Source: Citrobacter koseri ATCC BAA-895 | Lineage (GTDB): Bacteria > Pseudomonadota > Gammaproteobacteria > Enterobacterales > Enterobacteriaceae | NCBI RefSeq assembly: GCF_000018045.1 | Contig: NC_009792.1 | Span: forward strand, 434,001 to 498,000 | DNA length: 64,000 nt | Reading direction: 5' to 3' | Part shown: one piece after another, positions 43,330 to 52,138 of the stretch | How positions within the stretch are numbered: the first letter of the stretch is position 1 | Layout: the number at the start of each line of letters is the position of its first letter | Notes under the pieces: model-generated | Databases searched by the model: none | Seen by the model: only the letters and a program-made list of their open reading frames with translations | What the model was told of the DNA's origin: nothing | Position numbers and translations under genes: made by a program

Positions 43330-43824
43330 ATGGAAATGACCAACGCTCAACGTCTGATTTTGTCTAACCAGTATAAAATGATGACCATGCTCGACCCGAC
43401 CAACGCCGAGCGTTATCGCCGTCTGCAAACGATCATTGAACGCGGCTACGGCTTGCAGATGCGTGAGCTGGATCGTGAGTTTGGCGAACTGAAGGAAGAA
43501 ACCTGCCGCACGATTATCGATATCATGGAGATGTATCACGCCTTACATGTGTCCTGGACTAACCTGAAAGACGCGCAGACCATTGACGAGCGTCGCGTGA
43601 CGTTCCTCGGGTTTGATGCCGCAACCGAAGCGCGTTATCTGGGCTACGTTCGCTTTATGGTGAACGTGGAAGGGCGCTATACCCACTTTGATGCCGGTAC
43701 TCATGGCTTTAATGCCCAGACGCCGATGTGGGAAAAATACCAGCGTATGCTGAATGTCTGGCACTCCTGCCCGCGCCAGTATCACCTGAGCTCGAACGAA
43801 ATTAATCAGATTATCAATGCCTGA
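43330..43824 (+). CDS. yfbU: UPF0304 protein YfbU
   Basis: A 164-residue cytoplasmic, largely helical protein matching E. coli YfbU. No catalytic motif is evident; in E. coli it has been linked to MazF-mediated cell death but its activity is unknown. ATG at 43330 follows ACAGGAGTCCCAAA. hxpA begins 10 bp after its stop. Confidence 0.92.
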   Translation: MEMTNAQRLILSNQYKMMTMLDPTNAERYRRLQTIIERGYGLQMRELDREFGELKEETCRTIIDIMEMYHALHVSWTNLKDAQTIDERRVTFLGFDAATEARYLGYVRFMVNVEGRYTHFDAGTHGFNAQTPMWEKYQRMLNVWHSCPRQYHLSSNEINQIINA

Positions 43825-43834
43825 GGGGGTGAGC

Positions 43835-44494
43835 GTGCAGTGCAAAGGCTTTCTGTTTGATCTGGATGGAACGTTGGTTGACTCCTTACCCGTTGTAGAG
43901 CGGACATGGTGCAACTGGGCCGATCGTTTTGGCCTCACGCATGATGAAGTGCTGAGCTTTATTCATGGCAAGCAGGCTATCACTTCTCTGCGACACTTCA
44001 TGGCGGGAAAGCCGGAAGAGGAGATCGCCGCAGAGTTTACCCGTCTGGAACAGATAGAAGCGACGGATACGGCAGGGATTGTGGCGTTGCCGGGCGCGGT
44101 CGAATTGCTGAACCATCTCAATAAAGCCGGTATCCCCTGGGCTATCGTTACTTCAGGCTCGATGCCGGTTGCGCGGGCGCGCCATCAGGCGGCCGGCCTT
44201 CCTGCGCCAGAGGTGTTTGTTACCGCTGAACGCGTGAAGCGCGGCAAACCGGAACCGGATGCCTATCTGCTGGGCGCCCAACTGCTTGGCCTCTCGCCGC
44301 AGGAATGCGCGGTGGTGGAAGACGCGCCTGCCGGGATTCTCTCCGGGCTGGCCGCCGGGTGTCATGTCATTGCGGTCAATGCGCCTGAGGACACGCCCCG
44401 CATTGCGGACGTCGATTTTGCCCTGAGCAGCCTTGAGCACATTTCCGTGACCAAACAGCCCAACGGAAACGTGGTCGTTCTTAGAAATACCTGA
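43835..44494 (+). CDS. hxpA: Hexitol phosphatase A (HAD-like YfbT)
   Basis: A 219-residue haloacid dehalogenase-type phosphatase. Asp9 and Asp11 in FLFDLDGTLV are the nucleophile and acid/base; TSGSMPV, GKPEPDAYL and VVEDAPAGI are motifs II-IV. E. coli HxpA (YfbT) dephosphorylates hexitol and other sugar phosphates. The frame is open to 43817 inside yfbU, but GTG 43835 behind GAGGGGG gives the family start MQCKGF; GTG 43829 is an alternative. A terminator follows. Confidence 0.92.
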   Translation: MQCKGFLFDLDGTLVDSLPVVERTWCNWADRFGLTHDEVLSFIHGKQAITSLRHFMAGKPEEEIAAEFTRLEQIEATDTAGIVALPGAVELLNHLNKAGIPWAIVTSGSMPVARARHQAAGLPAPEVFVTAERVKRGKPEPDAYLLGAQLLGLSPQECAVVEDAPAGILSGLAAGCHVIAVNAPEDTPRIADVDFALSSLEHISVTKQPNGNVVVLRNT

Positions 44495-44503
44495 ACATGA
44501 TTT

Positions 44504-44528
44504 AGCCCCGCATTGTTGGGGCTTTTTT
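44504..44528 (+). terminator. Intrinsic terminator after hxpA
   Basis: AGCCCC (44504-44509), an 8-base loop, GGGGCT (44518-44523), then TTTTT. Confidence 0.9.
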
Positions 44529-44571
44529 ATGGCAGAATCAGTCCATCCCTCTCATTTAACAAGGATATGTT

Positions 44572-46404
44572 GTGAACGGTGAATTGATATGGGTTCTCTC
44601 CTTACTGGCGATTGCCGTTATCTTGTTTGCGACGGGCAAAGTGCGCATGGACGCGATTGCTTTGCTGGTCATTGTCGCCTTTGTTCTGAGTGGAACATTG
44701 AGCATCTCAGAGGCCTTTTCCGGCTTCAGCGATCCTAACGTTGTTCTGATTGCCGCCTTGTTCATTATCGGCGACGGACTGGTGCGTACCGGCGTCGCGA
44801 CGGTCATGGGCGCCTGGCTGGTGAAAATGGCCGGTAGCAGCGAAGTCAAAATGCTGGTGCTGCTGATGATCACCGTTGCCGGGCTTGGCGCGTTTATGAG
44901 TTCAACCGGCGTGGTCGCGATTTTCATCCCGGTGGTGTTAAGCGTTTCTATGCGTATGCAGACCTCGCCTTCACGCCTGATGATGCCGCTCAGTTTTGCC
45001 GGTCTTATCAGCGGCATGATGACGCTGGTGGCGACGCCGCCCAACCTGGTGGTGAACAGTGAACTGCTGCGCGAAGGGCTGCACGGTTTTAGCTTCTTTA
45101 GCGTCACGCCGATTGGGCTGGTGGTGCTGTTCCTCGGCATTATCTACATGCTGGTGATGCGCTTTATGTTGAAAGGGGATGATGCGTCGCAGCAGCGTGA
45201 TGGCTGGAAGCGTCGCGCCTTTCGCGATTTAATCAAAGAGTACCGTCTGACCGGTCGCGCCCGTCGGCTTGCCATTCGCCCGGGTTCGCCGATGGTCGGC
45301 CAGCGTCTGGATGACCTCAAGCTGCGTGAGCGCTATGGCGCGAACGTGATCGGCGTTGAACGCTGGCGGCGCTTTCGGCGCGTTATTGTTAACGTCAATG
45401 GGGTGTCGGAATTTCGCGCCCGCGATGTGTTACTGATCGATATGTCTGCCGCCGAGGTGGATCTCCGGGAATTTTGCAGCGAGCAACTGCTGGAGCCGAT
45501 GGTTTTACGCGGCGAGTATTTTTCCGATCAGGCGCTGGACGTGGGGATGGCGGAAATCTCCCTGATTCCCGAATCGGAACTGATTGGCAAATCGGTGCGC
45601 GAGATCGGTTTTCGTACGCGCTATGGCCTGAATGTCGTCGGTCTGAAGCGTGACGGCGTGGCAATCGAAGGGTCGCTTGCTGATGAAGCGCTGTTAATGG
45701 GCGACATTATTCTGGTGGTGGGAAACTGGAAGCTGATTGGTCAACTGGCGAAGCAGGGCCGTGACTTCGTGGTGCTGAATATGCCTGTGGAAGTGAGCGA
45801 TGCCTCCCCGGCGCACAGCCAGGCGCCGCATGCGATCTTCTGTCTGGTGCTGATGGTTGCGCTGATGCTGACCGATGAGATCCCTAACCCGATCGCGGCA
45901 ATCATTGCTTGCCTGCTGATGGGGAAATTCCGCTGTATTGATGCAGAAAGCTCCTACAAAGCGATTCACTGGCCGAGCATTATCCTGATTGTCGGGATGA
46001 TGCCTTTTGCGCTGGCGTTGCAAAAGACCGGCGGCGTTGATCTGGTCGTTAAAGGATTGATGGATGTCGGCGGCGGTTATGGCCCCTATATGATGCTGGC
46101 ATGTCTGTTTGTGCTGTGCGCCACCATCGGGCTGTTTATTTCCAATACCGCGACCGCCGTGCTGATGGCGCCGATAGCCCTTGCGGCAGCGAAATCGATG
46201 GGGGTGTCACCGTATCCTTTCGCGATGGTGGTGGCAATGGCGGCGTCGGCGGCGTTCATGACGCCGGTCTCCTCGCCGGTAAACACGCTGGTTCTGGGGC
46301 CGGGGAATTACAGTTTTAGCGACTTTGTTAAGATCGGGGTGCCGTTTACGATAATCGTTATGGCGGTATGCGTGGTGATGATCCCGGTGCTGTTTCCGTT
46401 TTGA
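44572..46404 (+). CDS. yfbS: Putative anion transporter YfbS with two RCK_C domains
   Basis: A 610-residue inner membrane protein of the DASS/ion transporter superfamily. About six N-terminal and six C-terminal hydrophobic segments flank a soluble middle part (about residues 200-400) made of two TrkA-C/RCK_C-type domains, likely ligand-sensing. STGVVAIFIP, LVATPPNLVVNS and SNTATAVLMAPIALA are the conserved transport motifs. Substrate unknown. Start GTG at 44572 after AAGGATATGTT. Downstream is a REP pair and the convergent yfbR. Confidence 0.92.
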   Translation: MNGELIWVLSLLAIAVILFATGKVRMDAIALLVIVAFVLSGTLSISEAFSGFSDPNVVLIAALFIIGDGLVRTGVATVMGAWLVKMAGSSEVKMLVLLMITVAGLGAFMSSTGVVAIFIPVVLSVSMRMQTSPSRLMMPLSFAGLISGMMTLVATPPNLVVNSELLREGLHGFSFFSVTPIGLVVLFLGIIYMLVMRFMLKGDDASQQRDGWKRRAFRDLIKEYRLTGRARRLAIRPGSPMVGQRLDDLKLRERYGANVIGVERWRRFRRVIVNVNGVSEFRARDVLLIDMSAAEVDLREFCSEQLLEPMVLRGEYFSDQALDVGMAEISLIPESELIGKSVREIGFRTRYGLNVVGLKRDGVAIEGSLADEALLMGDIILVVGNWKLIGQLAKQGRDFVVLNMPVEVSDASPAHSQAPHAIFCLVLMVALMLTDEIPNPIAAIIACLLMGKFRCIDAESSYKAIHWPSIILIVGMMPFALALQKTGGVDLVVKGLMDVGGGYGPYMMLACLFVLCATIGLFISNTATAVLMAPIALAAAKSMGVSPYPFAMVVAMAASAAFMTPVSSPVNTLVLGPGNYSFSDFVKIGVPFTIIVMAVCVVMIPVLFPF

Positions 46405-46407
46405 TTT

Positions 46408-46492
46408 TTTGCCGGATGGCGCTATTCGCTTATCCGGCCTACAAATGTAGCAGTAGGTCGGATAAGACGTTTACGTCGCCATCCGGCAAAAC
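46408..46492. repeat. REP pair between yfbS and yfbR
   Basis: TTGCCGGATGGCGCTATTCG with CTTATCCGGCCTACA, then GTAGGTCGGATAAGACG closing with CGTCGCCATCCGGCAA: an inverted REP pair between convergent genes. Confidence 0.9.
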
Positions 46493-46495
46493 GAT

Positions 46496-47095
46496 TTATA
46501 GCGGCGAATCCTGGCTGATTTCATCCAGCGAGAGGTGAAAACTGGGCACAAACACCGCCATAAAATAGTCCATCTCTTCGCTGCGGCGCGACGCCAGGGT
46601 TTTTTCCAGTCGCGTTTTTGCCAGCAGGAATTCATTATTGCCCGCCGATAACTCTTCCAGACACTTCAGATAGGCGCAAAGCGCGTCGGCTTGCTTCACA
46701 ACCGATTTCTCTTCTTCGCTGTAAGCATGTTCGTCGATCAGCGGTGCAAAAATATCGCGCAGTTCGTCAGGAACCATATCCACCAGTTTTTGCTGAGCAA
46801 TTTTCTCAATCGCTTTGTATTCCTGCGCGATTTGCGAATTGAAGTATTTCACCGGGGTCGGGAGATCGCCGGTCAACACTTCAGAGGCATCGTGGTACAT
46901 CGCCAGTAGCGCAATACGCTCGGCATTGACCTGGCCGCCGAATTTGCGATTTTTGATAGCGGCAAGCGCGTGGGCGACCATCGCCACCTGCAAACTGTGT
47001 TCGGAGACGTTTTCGGTGCGCACGTTGCGCATCAATGGCCAGCGGTTAATCAGTTTCAGGCGGGAGAGGTGGGCAAAAAAATGGCTCTGCTTCAT
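46496..47095 (-). CDS. yfbR: 5'-deoxyribonucleotidase YfbR
   Basis: A 199-residue HD-domain nucleotidase. His33, His68-Asp69 (MYHDASE) and Asp137 are the metal ligands. The enzyme dephosphorylates deoxyribonucleoside 5'-monophosphates, with a role in dCMP/dUMP turnover. Length and residues equal the E. coli enzyme. It follows alaA on the same strand after 104 bp that contain a long inverted repeat. Confidence 0.95.
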   Translation of the reverse strand: MKQSHFFAHLSRLKLINRWPLMRNVRTENVSEHSLQVAMVAHALAAIKNRKFGGQVNAERIALLAMYHDASEVLTGDLPTPVKYFNSQIAQEYKAIEKIAQQKLVDMVPDELRDIFAPLIDEHAYSEEEKSVVKQADALCAYLKCLEELSAGNNEFLLAKTRLEKTLASRRSEEMDYFMAVFVPSFHLSLDEISQDSPL

Positions 47096-47142
47096 AGTGA
47101 CCTTTTCATGATGACAACCTGAGGGTCATTGTGCGCAGAGAA

Positions 47143-47190
47143 GGCCATCGGATGCAAATACTCGTCTTTCTCACGTTGCATCCGACGGCC
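47143..47190. other. 15-bp inverted repeat between alaA and yfbR
   Basis: GGCCATCGGATGCAA (47143-47157) is complementary to TTGCATCCGACGGCC (47176-47190) with one mismatch, loop 18 bases. It lies just after the alaA stop; no T tract on either strand. It is not a REP sequence. Confidence 0.75.
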
Positions 47191-47199
47191 AGTTTACGG

Positions 47200-48417
47200 T
47201 TACAGCTGATGATACCCTGACAGGAAGCGCCCGAATTTACTCAGCGACATTTCGATGTCGTCAATACGAGGCAGCGTTACAATGCGGAAGTGATCCGGCC
47301 AGGGCCAGTTGAACGCGGTTCCCTGCACCAGCAGCACTTTTTCCTGCAACAGGAAGTCGAGCACCATCTTCTGGTCATCGTGGATGTTAAAGCGCTTCGC
47401 ATCTATTTTCGGGAACATATACAGTGCGCCGCGCGGTTTCACGCAGGAAACGCCCGGAATATCGTTAATCAGCTCCCACGCACGGTTACGTTGTTCATAC
47501 AAACGCCCGCCCGGCATGATGAATTCGCTAATACTCTGGTAGCCGCCCAGCGCCGTCTGGATCGCGTGCTGCGCCGGAACGTTGGCGCACAGACGCATTG
47601 ACGCCAGCATCTCCAGCCCTTCAATGTAGCCTTTGGCGTGTTTTTTCGGCCCATTCAGCACCATCCAGCCCTGGCGGAATCCGGCGACGCGATAGGTTTT
47701 GGACAGCCCGTTGAACGTAATGGTCAGCAGATCCGGCGCCAGCGCGGCGATAGAATGATGCTCAGCGTCGTCGTAGAGGATCTTGTCGTAAATCTCATCG
47801 GCGAAAATGATCAGATTATGTTGACGGGCAATCTCAACGATCTCCATCAGCAGCTCTTTGGAGTAAACCGCGCCGGTTGGGTTATTCGGGTTGATTATCA
47901 CAATGCCACGGGTACGCGGCGTGATTTTGGCGCGGATGTCGTCGAGATCCGGGAACCAGTCAGAAGATTCATCGCAAAGATAGTGTACCGCTTTGCCGCT
48001 GGAGAGCGAGACTGCCGCTGTCCACAGCGGGTAATCCGGCGCGGGAACCAGCATTTCGTCCCCGCTGTTCAGCAACGCCTGCATTGCCTGCACGATCAAT
48101 TCGGATACGCCGTTACCAATATAGATATCTTCTACGGTGACGTCGCGCATACCGCGCGCCTGGTAATGCTGCATGATCGCTTTGCGTGCGGAATACAGAC
48201 CCTTTGAATCGCAATACCCCTGCGCCGTTGGCAAATTGCGGATGACATCGACCAGGATCTCATCAGGCGCTTCAAACCCAAAAGGGGCGGGGTTGCCGAT
48301 GTTCAGTTTCAGAACTTTATTGCCTTCTTCTTCCAGGCGTTTCGCTTCTTTCAGAACAGGGCCGCGGATGTCATAACAGACATTTTCTAGTTTGCTGGAT
48401 TTTTCAATGGGGGACAT
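47200..48417 (-). CDS. alaA: Glutamate-pyruvate aminotransferase AlaA
   Basis: A 405-residue fold-type I aminotransferase. Lys240 in FNGLSKTYRVAGFRQGW binds pyridoxal phosphate; INPNNPTGAVY and FADEIYDKILYD are family motifs. AlaA (YfbQ) is a main alanine-forming transaminase of E. coli. It is transcribed away from lrhA, with a 935-bp spacer between them. Confidence 0.96.
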   Translation of the reverse strand: MSPIEKSSKLENVCYDIRGPVLKEAKRLEEEGNKVLKLNIGNPAPFGFEAPDEILVDVIRNLPTAQGYCDSKGLYSARKAIMQHYQARGMRDVTVEDIYIGNGVSELIVQAMQALLNSGDEMLVPAPDYPLWTAAVSLSSGKAVHYLCDESSDWFPDLDDIRAKITPRTRGIVIINPNNPTGAVYSKELLMEIVEIARQHNLIIFADEIYDKILYDDAEHHSIAALAPDLLTITFNGLSKTYRVAGFRQGWMVLNGPKKHAKGYIEGLEMLASMRLCANVPAQHAIQTALGGYQSISEFIMPGGRLYEQRNRAWELINDIPGVSCVKPRGALYMFPKIDAKRFNIHDDQKMVLDFLLQEKVLLVQGTAFNWPWPDHFRIVTLPRIDDIEMSLSKFGRFLSGYHQL

Positions 48418-49352
48418 GAATCTTGACCTTTTTAGCTGTTATCGCCACTCCCTGCCGTGGAAGTCAGCACGGAACAATGTACTCCCACAGCGGTGAGTTT
48501 TGAAGGGTCAGCAGTAGAAGATTTTGCTCAGGCTTAGTGTGGGATTGTGCTGTTAAGTCCTGCTTTAATGCCATTATTACAGTTTTTATTACTGCTTTTA
48601 TTTATTTTATTGGTTTTTTATTTTTAGTATCGGGCTTTTGTGTGGTTGTATGTTTTGTTAAAAAATAGTCTAAACTCAGGGAGGAAAGTGTTAGCGGCGT
48701 CAGCATAACTCAATTATCAGGAAAATACTGAATGCTTTTACGAAACTACTGTTATCGCCATGATCTGTAAACGTTAGGGTGTAAATCTATTGTTAAGTAG
48801 AATTAATGAGTAGTGGCGATCTTAATTAATTATTATTTAATATTTAAAAAGCACCTGCTGGTGAGATTAATAATACATAATTTTCTTAGTTAAGATAACA
48901 TAATCACGCTTCAGATTATTCGTATTAAGGCTTATAAATATAGTGGTTTTGGGTTAAGATAAGCCCCAGGAAATGGTGCGCAGTCTGCGTTGTCTGCTAA
49001 TTTTTATGACGAGCATCTATAACTAACTTGTTGCTCAGTAGGCTTTTTTTGTGTCGGTAAATGTCCGTTAACTTCTTTTACATTTACAAAATTACACGTT
49101 TATCCTTAGCAGAATTCCGTTGTTACCTAAAAAGGTATGCGTCTTCTCCTCGATATATCCCTGGTAATGACCTCTGGGATTATTCGAAAAGAAAGGAGAA
49201 GAGGTTGTTAGCAGCACCAAATACATTTTTACTTTCACTTGGTTACGCAAGTGAAACGGCGAGGGAAGCACATTACAAATGGAATTGTTTGTTTATGAAC
49301 ACACAGCATTAACCAGGTCAGCATGGTATGACCCGCCAGTAAGTGAAAAATT
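48418..49352. promoter_or_regulatory. 935-bp AT-rich region between alaA and lrhA
   Basis: Strongly AT-rich in its middle (48540-48960), unlike the coding regions around it. E. coli also has a long lrhA upstream region, where H-NS-type and Rcs control act. A GAGCA/TGCTC stem (49011-49036) followed by seven T residues (49044-49050) could end a short leader or small RNA. One frame, 49061-49312, is open for 83 codons; see the separate entry. No other gene is supported. Confidence 0.6.
49061..49312 (+). CDS. Uncertain small ORF upstream of lrhA
   Basis: An 83-codon open frame beginning MSVNFFYIYK and ending CLFMNTQH, basic, with several aromatic residues. It has no clear ribosome binding site, uses AGG and AGA arginine codons unlike its neighbours, and I recognise no family. 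It is as likely to be part of an untranslated lrhA leader as a gene. Confidence 0.2.
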   Translation: MSVNFFYIYKITRLSLAEFRCYLKRYASSPRYIPGNDLWDYSKRKEKRLLAAPNTFLLSLGYASETAREAHYKWNCLFMNTQH

Positions 49353-50291
49353 ATGATAAATGCAAATCGTCCGATAATTAACCTCGACCTCGATCTGCTG
49401 AGAACGTTTGTTGCTGTTGCCGATCTGAACACGTTCGCCGCTGCGGCGGCGGCGGTGTGTCGTACTCAGTCTGCGGTGAGCCAGCAAATGCAGCGTCTTG
49501 AGCAGCTTGTGGGCAAGGAGTTGTTCGCCCGTCATGGTCGTAACAAGCTGTTGACTGAACACGGTATTCAGCTTCTGGGTTACGCCAGAAAAATCCTGCG
49601 CTTTAATGATGAGGCGTGCTCATCATTGATGTTTAGCAATCTTCAGGGCGTATTAACAATTGGCGCTTCTGATGAATCCGCCGATACGATATTGCCTTTC
49701 TTGCTCAATCGGATCAGTTCGGTTTACCCGAAGCTTGCTCTGGATGTGAGGGTGAAACGTAACGCCTTTATGGTGGATATGCTGAAATCGCAGGAAGTGG
49801 ATTTGATTGTCACTACGCACCGTCCGGGATCTTTCGAGTTCCTGAACCTGCGCACATCGCCGACACACTGGTACTGCGCGGCGGAATATGTGCTACAGAA
49901 GGGGGAACCGATCCCGCTGGTGTTGTTAGACGATCCCAGCCCGTTCCGCGATATCGTATTAGCGACGTTGAATGCGGCGAATATTCCCTGGCGCCTTGCC
50001 TATGTGGCCTCAACGTTAGCGGCAGTACGCGCGGCCGTAAAAGCCGGACTGGGGATCACCGCGCGACCGGTTGAGATGATGAGCCCGGATTTACGCGTAC
50101 TCGGCGCTGCGGATGGATTACCGCCGTTGCCAGATACGGAATACTTACTGTGTCGCGATCCATCAGGCCAGAACGAACTGGCGCAGGTTATCTATCAGGC
50201 GATGGACAGTTACCAAAACCCCTGGCAATACAGTCAGTTTACTCCCGAAGGAGGAGACGATTCGCTGATGGTTGAAGGTGACTTTGAGTAG
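49353..50291 (+). CDS. lrhA: LysR-family regulator LrhA (HexA/PecT type)
   Basis: A 312-residue LysR-type regulator. The winged helix-turn-helix covers roughly residues 13-70 (recognition region FAAAAAAVCRTQSAVSQQMQRLE), followed by the effector domain. LrhA represses flhDC and so motility, affects RpoS levels and type 1 fimbriae, and activates its own gene. Closely matches E. coli LrhA at the N-terminus and diverges toward the C-terminus. An intrinsic terminator follows. Confidence 0.95.
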   Translation: MINANRPIINLDLDLLRTFVAVADLNTFAAAAAAVCRTQSAVSQQMQRLEQLVGKELFARHGRNKLLTEHGIQLLGYARKILRFNDEACSSLMFSNLQGVLTIGASDESADTILPFLLNRISSVYPKLALDVRVKRNAFMVDMLKSQEVDLIVTTHRPGSFEFLNLRTSPTHWYCAAEYVLQKGEPIPLVLLDDPSPFRDIVLATLNAANIPWRLAYVASTLAAVRAAVKAGLGITARPVEMMSPDLRVLGAADGLPPLPDTEYLLCRDPSGQNELAQVIYQAMDSYQNPWQYSQFTPEGGDDSLMVEGDFE

Positions 50292-50332
50292 TCAGTCACA
50301 AAAAAAACGTTATAAAATGTAAGTGTAAAAAA

Positions 50333-50373
50333 GGGCCGCTGATGCTGAAAAAACATCCAGCGGTTCTTTTTTT
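50333..50373 (+). terminator. Intrinsic terminator after lrhA
   Basis: CCGCTGATG (50336-50344) pairs with CATC-C-AGCGG (50354-50363, one bulge), followed by TTC and seven T residues. Confidence 0.87.
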
Positions 50374-50919
50374 ATACAATTTACCGGCGTTTCGAACGTA
50401 AATGCGGGAAAAAGCCTAAAAAATCAGTAAGTAGTCATTAACCTGTTAATTTGGATGAAAAATAGGCACTGACGGTCTGGTTTTGTTTCCATGTTAAAAA
50501 ACTAGAGAAATTGTTGCTGTTTTTTATGGCGGATTAACAAAAGCGTGTCACAGATCAAGAAAATACTCCCATTTAGGGGGAGGCATCTGCGTAAAATCCT
50601 GTCAAAATAGGAGTGTATTATCTCATTTACTTCACAACGGACACGATTCAACAACATTAAATTCGGGCTGGTGATGCGATCGAAATCAGTCAAAATGGCA
50701 TTAAATGTTAATGGTGTTGGGTCGATGTAAATTAATGTGAGGGAACTTTTGTTAAAGTTGACAAAAGGTTATAGAAAGGAGTAAAAAACCACATCAATTA
50801 GCTGTTTAATCATTTTCTACAGTGATTGTAAGGTTTTTTTTATTCCTCCCCATGAATCGATGTGGCGTTCATCTGCCGAAAAGAGCAGAGAATTTGGCGC
50901 TACTTTTGATGAGTAAGCA
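50374..50919 (+). promoter_or_regulatory. nuo operon promoter/leader region
   Basis: 546 bp without a gene, AT-rich. In E. coli the nuo promoter lies far upstream of nuoA and is controlled by ArcA, NarL, Fis and IHF. TTGACA at 50758-50763 is a perfect -35 hexamer but has no good -10 at 17 bp, so I do not place the promoter. No CRP-like palindrome was seen. Confidence 0.6.
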
Positions 50920-51363
50920 ATGAGTATGTCAACATCCACTGAAATCATCGCTCATCACTGGGCATTCGCTATCTTTCTTATTATTGCCATTGGCCTGTGC
51001 TGCCTGATGCTCGTCGGCGGTTGGTTTTTAGGCGGTCGCGCACGCGCGAGGTCGAAAAACACCCCGTTTGAATCAGGTATCGACTCGGTCGGCTCCGCCC
51101 GCTTACGCCTGTCTGCCAAGTTTTACCTGGTAGCCATGTTCTTCGTTATCTTCGACGTTGAAGCGCTGTATCTGTTCGCATGGTCGACCTCTATCCGTGA
51201 AAGCGGTTGGGTAGGCTTTGTGGAAGCTGCAATTTTTATTTTTGTGTTACTGGCTGGTCTGGTTTATCTGGTGCGTATTGGCGCGCTGGACTGGACGCCC
51301 GCGCGTTCACGCCGCGAGCGTATGAACCCGGAAACGAACAGTATCGCTAATCGTCAACGCTAA
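50920..51363 (+). CDS. nuoA: NADH-quinone oxidoreductase subunit A
   Basis: A 147-residue membrane subunit with three hydrophobic segments. PFESGIDSVGSARLRLSAKFYLVAMFF (in parts: FESGI, FYLVAMFFVIFDVEALYLF) is the conserved family core with acidic residues in the membrane. NuoA sits next to NuoH at the junction of the membrane and peripheral arms of complex I. First gene of the nuo operon; nuoB follows after 15 bp. Confidence 0.97.
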   Translation: MSMSTSTEIIAHHWAFAIFLIIAIGLCCLMLVGGWFLGGRARARSKNTPFESGIDSVGSARLRLSAKFYLVAMFFVIFDVEALYLFAWSTSIRESGWVGFVEAAIFIFVLLAGLVYLVRIGALDWTPARSRRERMNPETNSIANRQR

Positions 51364-51378
51364 CCGCGAGGCATTAAG

Positions 51379-52053
51379 ATGGATTATACGCTCACCCGCA
51401 TAGATCCCAACGGTGAGAATGACCGTTACCCCCTGCAAAAACAGGAGATCGTAACCGACCCCCTGGAGCAAGAAATCAACAAAAGCGTGTACATGGGCAA
51501 GCTCGAACACGCGCTGCATGACATGGTTAACTGGGGTCGTAAGAATTCAATTTGGCCGTATAACTTCGGCCTTTCCTGCTGCTATGTCGAGATGGTGACC
51601 TCTTTTACCGCCGTGCATGACGTGGCGCGCTTCGGCGCGGAAGTACTGCGTGCTTCGCCGCGTCAGGCCGACCTGATGGTGGTAGCGGGAACATGCTTTA
51701 CCAAGATGGCGCCTGTTATTCAGCGTTTGTATGACCAGATGCTGGAGCCGAAGTGGGTGATTTCCATGGGGGCATGCGCTAACTCTGGCGGTATGTACGA
51801 TATTTATTCGGTTGTGCAGGGCGTTGATAAATTTATCCCGGTAGATGTGTATATCCCGGGCTGCCCGCCGCGCCCCGAAGCGTACATGCAGGCGCTGATG
51901 TTGTTGCAGGAATCAATTGGCAAAGAACGTCGTCCGCTCTCCTGGGTGGTTGGCGATCAGGGCGTTTATCGCGCCAATATGCAGTCAGAGCGCGAACGTA
52001 AACGCGGCGAACGCATTGCAGTAACGAATCTACGTACACCAGACGAGATTTAA
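51379..52053 (+). CDS. nuoB: NADH-quinone oxidoreductase subunit B
   Basis: A 224-residue peripheral-arm subunit that holds the terminal [4Fe-4S] cluster N2. Cys67 and Cys68 (GLSCCYVEM), the Cys in GTCFTKM and that in PGCPPRPEA are the ligands. The segment MGKLEHALHDMVNWG is four residues longer than the E. coli K-12 form I recall (MGKLNDMVNWG) and is the version of Klebsiella and Yersinia. Confidence 0.97.
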   Translation: MDYTLTRIDPNGENDRYPLQKQEIVTDPLEQEINKSVYMGKLEHALHDMVNWGRKNSIWPYNFGLSCCYVEMVTSFTAVHDVARFGAEVLRASPRQADLMVVAGTCFTKMAPVIQRLYDQMLEPKWVISMGACANSGGMYDIYSVVQGVDKFIPVDVYIPGCPPRPEAYMQALMLLQESIGKERRPLSWVVGDQGVYRANMQSERERKRGERIAVTNLRTPDEI

Positions 52054-52062
52054 TTTGCGCCT

Positions 52063-52120
52063 GTCGGCAGCAGACTTCACTTCGCTTATCACTACATAAA
52101 TAACGCGAAGCACTGCCGAC
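52063..52120 (+). other. Stem-loop between nuoB and nuoCD
   Basis: GTCGGCAG (52063-52070) pairs with CTGCCGAC (52113-52120), and inside it CTTCGC (52080-52085) pairs with GCGAAG (52105-52110). The structure ends 18 bases before the nuoCD start, close to its ribosome site. Confidence 0.75.
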
Positions 52121-52138
52121 TACCACGGACCATTTGCA

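Noticed and set aside
50758..50786. TTGACA as the -35 of the nuo promoter
   Set aside because: No acceptable -10 hexamer at 16-18 bp; the match may be chance in AT-rich DNA.
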